Of a stretch of 8,158 nucleotides of DNA, positions 6,844 to 8,158 are shown piece after piece. The position numbers and the translations under genes are program-made. The notes beneath the pieces were generated by a model. That model was not told the origin of the DNA and ran no database searches. It saw nothing but the letters and a program-made list of their open reading frames with translations. The stretch lies in NCBI GenBank assembly GCA_902464175.1, contig CABQHZ010000078.1, forward strand, positions 1 through 8,158, in the 5' to 3' direction. Within the stretch, counting starts at the first letter, position 1; each line of letters begins with the position of its first letter. The DNA comes from an uncultured Collinsella sp. (GTDB lineage: Bacteria > Actinomycetota > Coriobacteriia > Coriobacteriales > Coriobacteriaceae).

Positions 6844-6937
6844 AGGGCGCGGAGCTGAGGAAACGCGTGAGCGTTTGCCAGCGCAGCGCGCAAGGCGCGA
6901 AGCGCCGCAGCGGCCGCCTGCGGAGCAGGCTGAACCC
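6841..6937 (+). repeat. GC-rich multi-hairpin insert splitting a second tRNA 3'-end copy
   Basis: This ~97-nt block is very GC-rich and non-coding in appearance. It carries three short hairpins in a row: AAACGC-GTGA-GCGTTT (6861-6876), GGCGC-GAA-GCGCC (6894-6906) and GCCTGC-GGA-GCAGGC (6916-6930). GAACCC occurs immediately before it (6835-6840) and at its end (6932-6937). Removing one GAACCC plus the block joins 6829-6840 to 6938-6948 and restores 23 nt identical to tRNA-Lys 6750-6772. This looks like a small REP/MITE-like palindromic unit inserted with a 6-bp target duplication, though the duplication could be chance. Confidence 0.5.
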
Positions 6938-6948
6938 CTGACGGCCCA
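6932..6948 (+). repeat. Direct repeat of the tRNA-Lys 3' end (att-like)
   Basis: GAACCCCTGACGGCCCA here is identical over 17 nt to the 3' end of tRNA-Lys (6756-6772), 176 bp away. Tyrosine integrases of islands and phages commonly leave such tRNA 3'-end repeats as attachment sites. No integrase gene is present in the window, so the role as an att site is inference. Confidence 0.6.
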
Positions 6949-6968
6949 GCCAAAGAAAGGAAAACAAA

Positions 6969-7766
6969 ATGAAAACAGATAGATACGGAATTAGCGGCAG
7001 CACATTAAAGATAATAGCAGCCATTTCGATGGTTCTCGATCATGTAAGCAGGATCGTCCTGACCAATGGAATCATGACTCACGCATCGTACGGTCAGATA
7101 TCGGACGAACAGTGGGCGATTTTAAGCGAGGCTTCGGATGTGCTTCATGTTCTTGGCAGAATTGCATTTCCCTTATTTTGCTTTTTGATAGTTGAGGGAT
7201 TTTTGCATACTCATGACATAAAGAAGTACCTGCGAAATATGCTTGTCTTCGCAATCATTGCGGAGCCCATATACGATTTCGTTCAAACCGGGCAACTATT
7301 TGACCTTCGGCAACAAAATGTTATGTGTGAGCTCCTGCTTTCCTTGGTCTTTTTGATTATTCTGGAAAAGATACAAAGTCTTTCAAAATGGAAAAGGTAC
7401 ATCGCAGAAACTGCTCTTATTGTTTTGACAGCACTGGCAGCTGAATACACTAAACTAGATGGCGGTGTGTATGGCATTCTGCTTGTGGCTGCATTCTATT
7501 TATTCCACGACAGCAAGGCCAAGATGTTCTTTGCTGCAGTATGCGCAGTGCTCCTTTCGTCATGCCATATAGTTGGCGGCGGATTTGAGTTTGCTGCAGC
7601 TAATGTATTTAATCCTGATGTTGCTGCTGCGGTCGTTTCGTTGCTGCTTATCAGTCTTTATAATGGCAAGCGAGGGCTGAAGCTGAAATATTTCTTCTAC
7701 ATTTTCTATCCGGCACATCTTGCTCTGCTTTATGGTGTCTCACTTATTGTTTTGAACTGTCTTTAA
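6969..7766 (+). CDS. TraX-family integral membrane protein, probable acyltransferase-like
   Basis: This 265-residue multi-pass membrane protein is near the usual TraX length. Family hallmarks are LKIIAAISMVLDHV (13-26) with Asp24/His25, and GRIAFPLFCFLIVEGFLHTHD (63-83) followed by KYLRNMLVFAIIAEPIYDF. Later come DGGVYGIL (164-171) and the C-terminal FYIFYPAHLALLYG (243-256). In the F plasmid, TraX N-acetylates pilin. Chromosomal relatives have no settled substrate, so I give no gene symbol. The start ATG 6969 has AAAGGA at 6956-6961, 7 nt away. GC content and codon choice are much more AT-rich than the upstream genes (one 60-nt line is about 37% GC), which suggests transfer. No promoter is obvious, and the tRNA terminator separates the gene from upstream transcription. 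Confidence 0.9.
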   Translation: MKTDRYGISGSTLKIIAAISMVLDHVSRIVLTNGIMTHASYGQISDEQWAILSEASDVLHVLGRIAFPLFCFLIVEGFLHTHDIKKYLRNMLVFAIIAEPIYDFVQTGQLFDLRQQNVMCELLLSLVFLIILEKIQSLSKWKRYIAETALIVLTALAAEYTKLDGGVYGILLVAAFYLFHDSKAKMFFAAVCAVLLSSCHIVGGGFEFAAANVFNPDVAAAVVSLLLISLYNGKRGLKLKYFFYIFYPAHLALLYGVSLIVLNCL

Positions 7767-7788
7767 AAACTCTCAAACAAGTCTCTGA

Positions 7789-7944
7789 AAGCAGAAACAA
7801 ATTGACCCTAAGACTGCTTGTGAATTTCCGGAAGACCTGAGAGATGCGAGGATAGACAACGAGGGCTGCAGAAAGATGCTTCGAAAGCATGAATGGCAGC
7901 GAAAAAATGAGTTCGGAAGCACCCCTCTGGATGCTCCAGCATAG
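7789..7944 (+). pseudogene. Possible degraded coding remnant
   Basis: After a TGA at 7786-7788 the frame stays open for 51 codons to TAG 7942-7944. It encodes a soluble, charged sequence including FPEDLRDARIDNEGCRKML and KHEWQRKNEF. There is no ATG, GTG or TTG near the front and no ribosome binding site, so if coding it is 5'-truncated. The stop lies inside repeat copy B. I do not recognise the family, and a chance open frame is a real alternative. Confidence 0.2.
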
Positions 7945-8008
7945 AATAGAAAGCGATCGGCTCCGGCTGGTCGCTTTTTTGTTGCCGATGCACGGGTTCG
8001 AACCCGAA
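7940..8008 (+). repeat. Copy B of the tRNA-linked terminator/T-arm repeat
   Basis: The block repeats CATAGAATAGAAA, a hairpin, CGCTTTTTTGTTGCCG and GGGTTCGAACCCGAA (7994-8008), as in copy A at 6774-6843. No intact tRNA precedes it. The flanking 20 nt only loosely resemble a tRNA 3' end (CCCCTCTGGATGCTCCAGCA). Confidence 0.8.
7951..7980 (+). terminator. Intrinsic terminator within repeat copy B
   Basis: AAGCGATCGGC (7951-7961) pairs with GCTGGTCGCTT (7966-7976) over 11 bp with two G-U wobbles. The loop is TCCG, a UNCG-type tetraloop closed by C-G. Six T end at 7980. It would stop transcripts coming from the TraX-family gene. Confidence 0.85.
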
Positions 8009-8158
8009 CTTCTCTATATATAAGAACGCTTGGCGAACAAAACCTGCCTTTTACCGACGGGAAACAAATAGCTGATGCTTTTGGAGTAAAGTGGCGCTCC
8101 AGAGATGACCGATGCCTTAACACCTATAAACCAGCTGGTCATCGCCAATATCAGAAGC

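Larger units (their letters stand above)
7767..8158. other. Non-genic tail region with repeat copy B and weak open frames
   Basis: No complete gene with start, ribosome site and family features is visible in these ~390 nt. The stretch holds a start-less open frame (7789-7944), the second terminator and palindrome block (7940-8008), and frames open to the window edge after 8008. The plus frame there contains NLPFTDGKQIADAFGVKWR, and the minus frame ends in QVLFAKRSYI at the CTA at 8014-8016. I cannot decide which, if either, is coding. Base composition is intermediate, unlike the 60% GC genes to the left. Confidence 0.4.

Noticed and set aside
6861..6930. CRISPR-like or tandem-repeat reading of the three consecutive hairpins
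   Set aside because: The stems differ in sequence and spacing, and there are no repeated units with unique spacers.
6711..7024. Minus-strand open frames reading ...GRQGFEPWTLGLKVPC... and similar across tRNA-Lys
   Set aside because: These are antisense translations of the tRNA T arm and anticodon arm, a common spurious product. They overlap the tRNA and terminator and have no coding signature.
7773..8123. 116-codon minus-strand frame through repeat copy B
   Set aside because: It crosses the terminator hairpin and the T-arm palindrome, has no recognisable domain, and its sequence is explained by the repeat.

Overview
The window is mostly GC-rich (about 60%), densely packed plus-strand coding DNA. 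It has high GC at third codon positions, a Tat-type lipoprotein, tight start/stop overlaps and a two-component system. This suggests a Coriobacteriia-like actinobacterium, with a Collinsella-type gut organism as my best guess. That placement rests on protein style and base composition, not on a search.

Layout. (1) 1-63 is the tail of an unrecognised upstream gene whose TAA overlaps the ATG of a Tat-exported lipoprotein (63-1274) as TAATG. (2) 1275-1427 is an intergenic stretch with a strong GC-rich hairpin. (3) 1428-3728 is an OmpR-family response regulator followed 12 nt later by its HAMP-containing sensor histidine kinase. (4) 3729-3837 is a leader with a small palindrome and a hairpin, then purC (3838-4725, SAICAR synthetase). 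The purC stop codon directly abuts the GTG of a small, basic, two-TM protein of unknown function (4726-5301). An intrinsic terminator closes this unit at 5332-5362. (5) 5391-6671 is an M29-family (AmpS/AmpT-like) metallo-aminopeptidase. (6) A tRNA-Lys(UUU) gene at 6700-6775 has a promoter overlapping the end of the aminopeptidase gene, an encoded CCA and its own terminator.

The right-hand 1.4 kb differs in character. Past tRNA-Lys lie a copy of the tRNA 3' end, apparently split by a ~97-nt GC-rich hairpin-rich insert flanked by GAACCC, and then an AT-rich gene for a TraX-family membrane protein (6969-7766). After that come weak coding remnants and a second copy of the tRNA-linked terminator plus GGGTTCGAACCCGAA block (7940-8008). 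The direct repeats around a compositionally foreign gene beside a tRNA look like a small tRNA-anchored genomic islet or the scar of a larger integrated element. No integrase is visible in the window.

Functionally, the first 6.7 kb looks like ordinary chromosomal housekeeping: envelope signalling, purine synthesis and peptide turnover. Two points there merit attention. In the aminopeptidase, the position spaced like the family's active-site Tyr is Phe. Between purC's downstream gene and the aminopeptidase there is a possible promoter-inside-terminator arrangement. The tRNA-Lys downstream region is the most unusual part.
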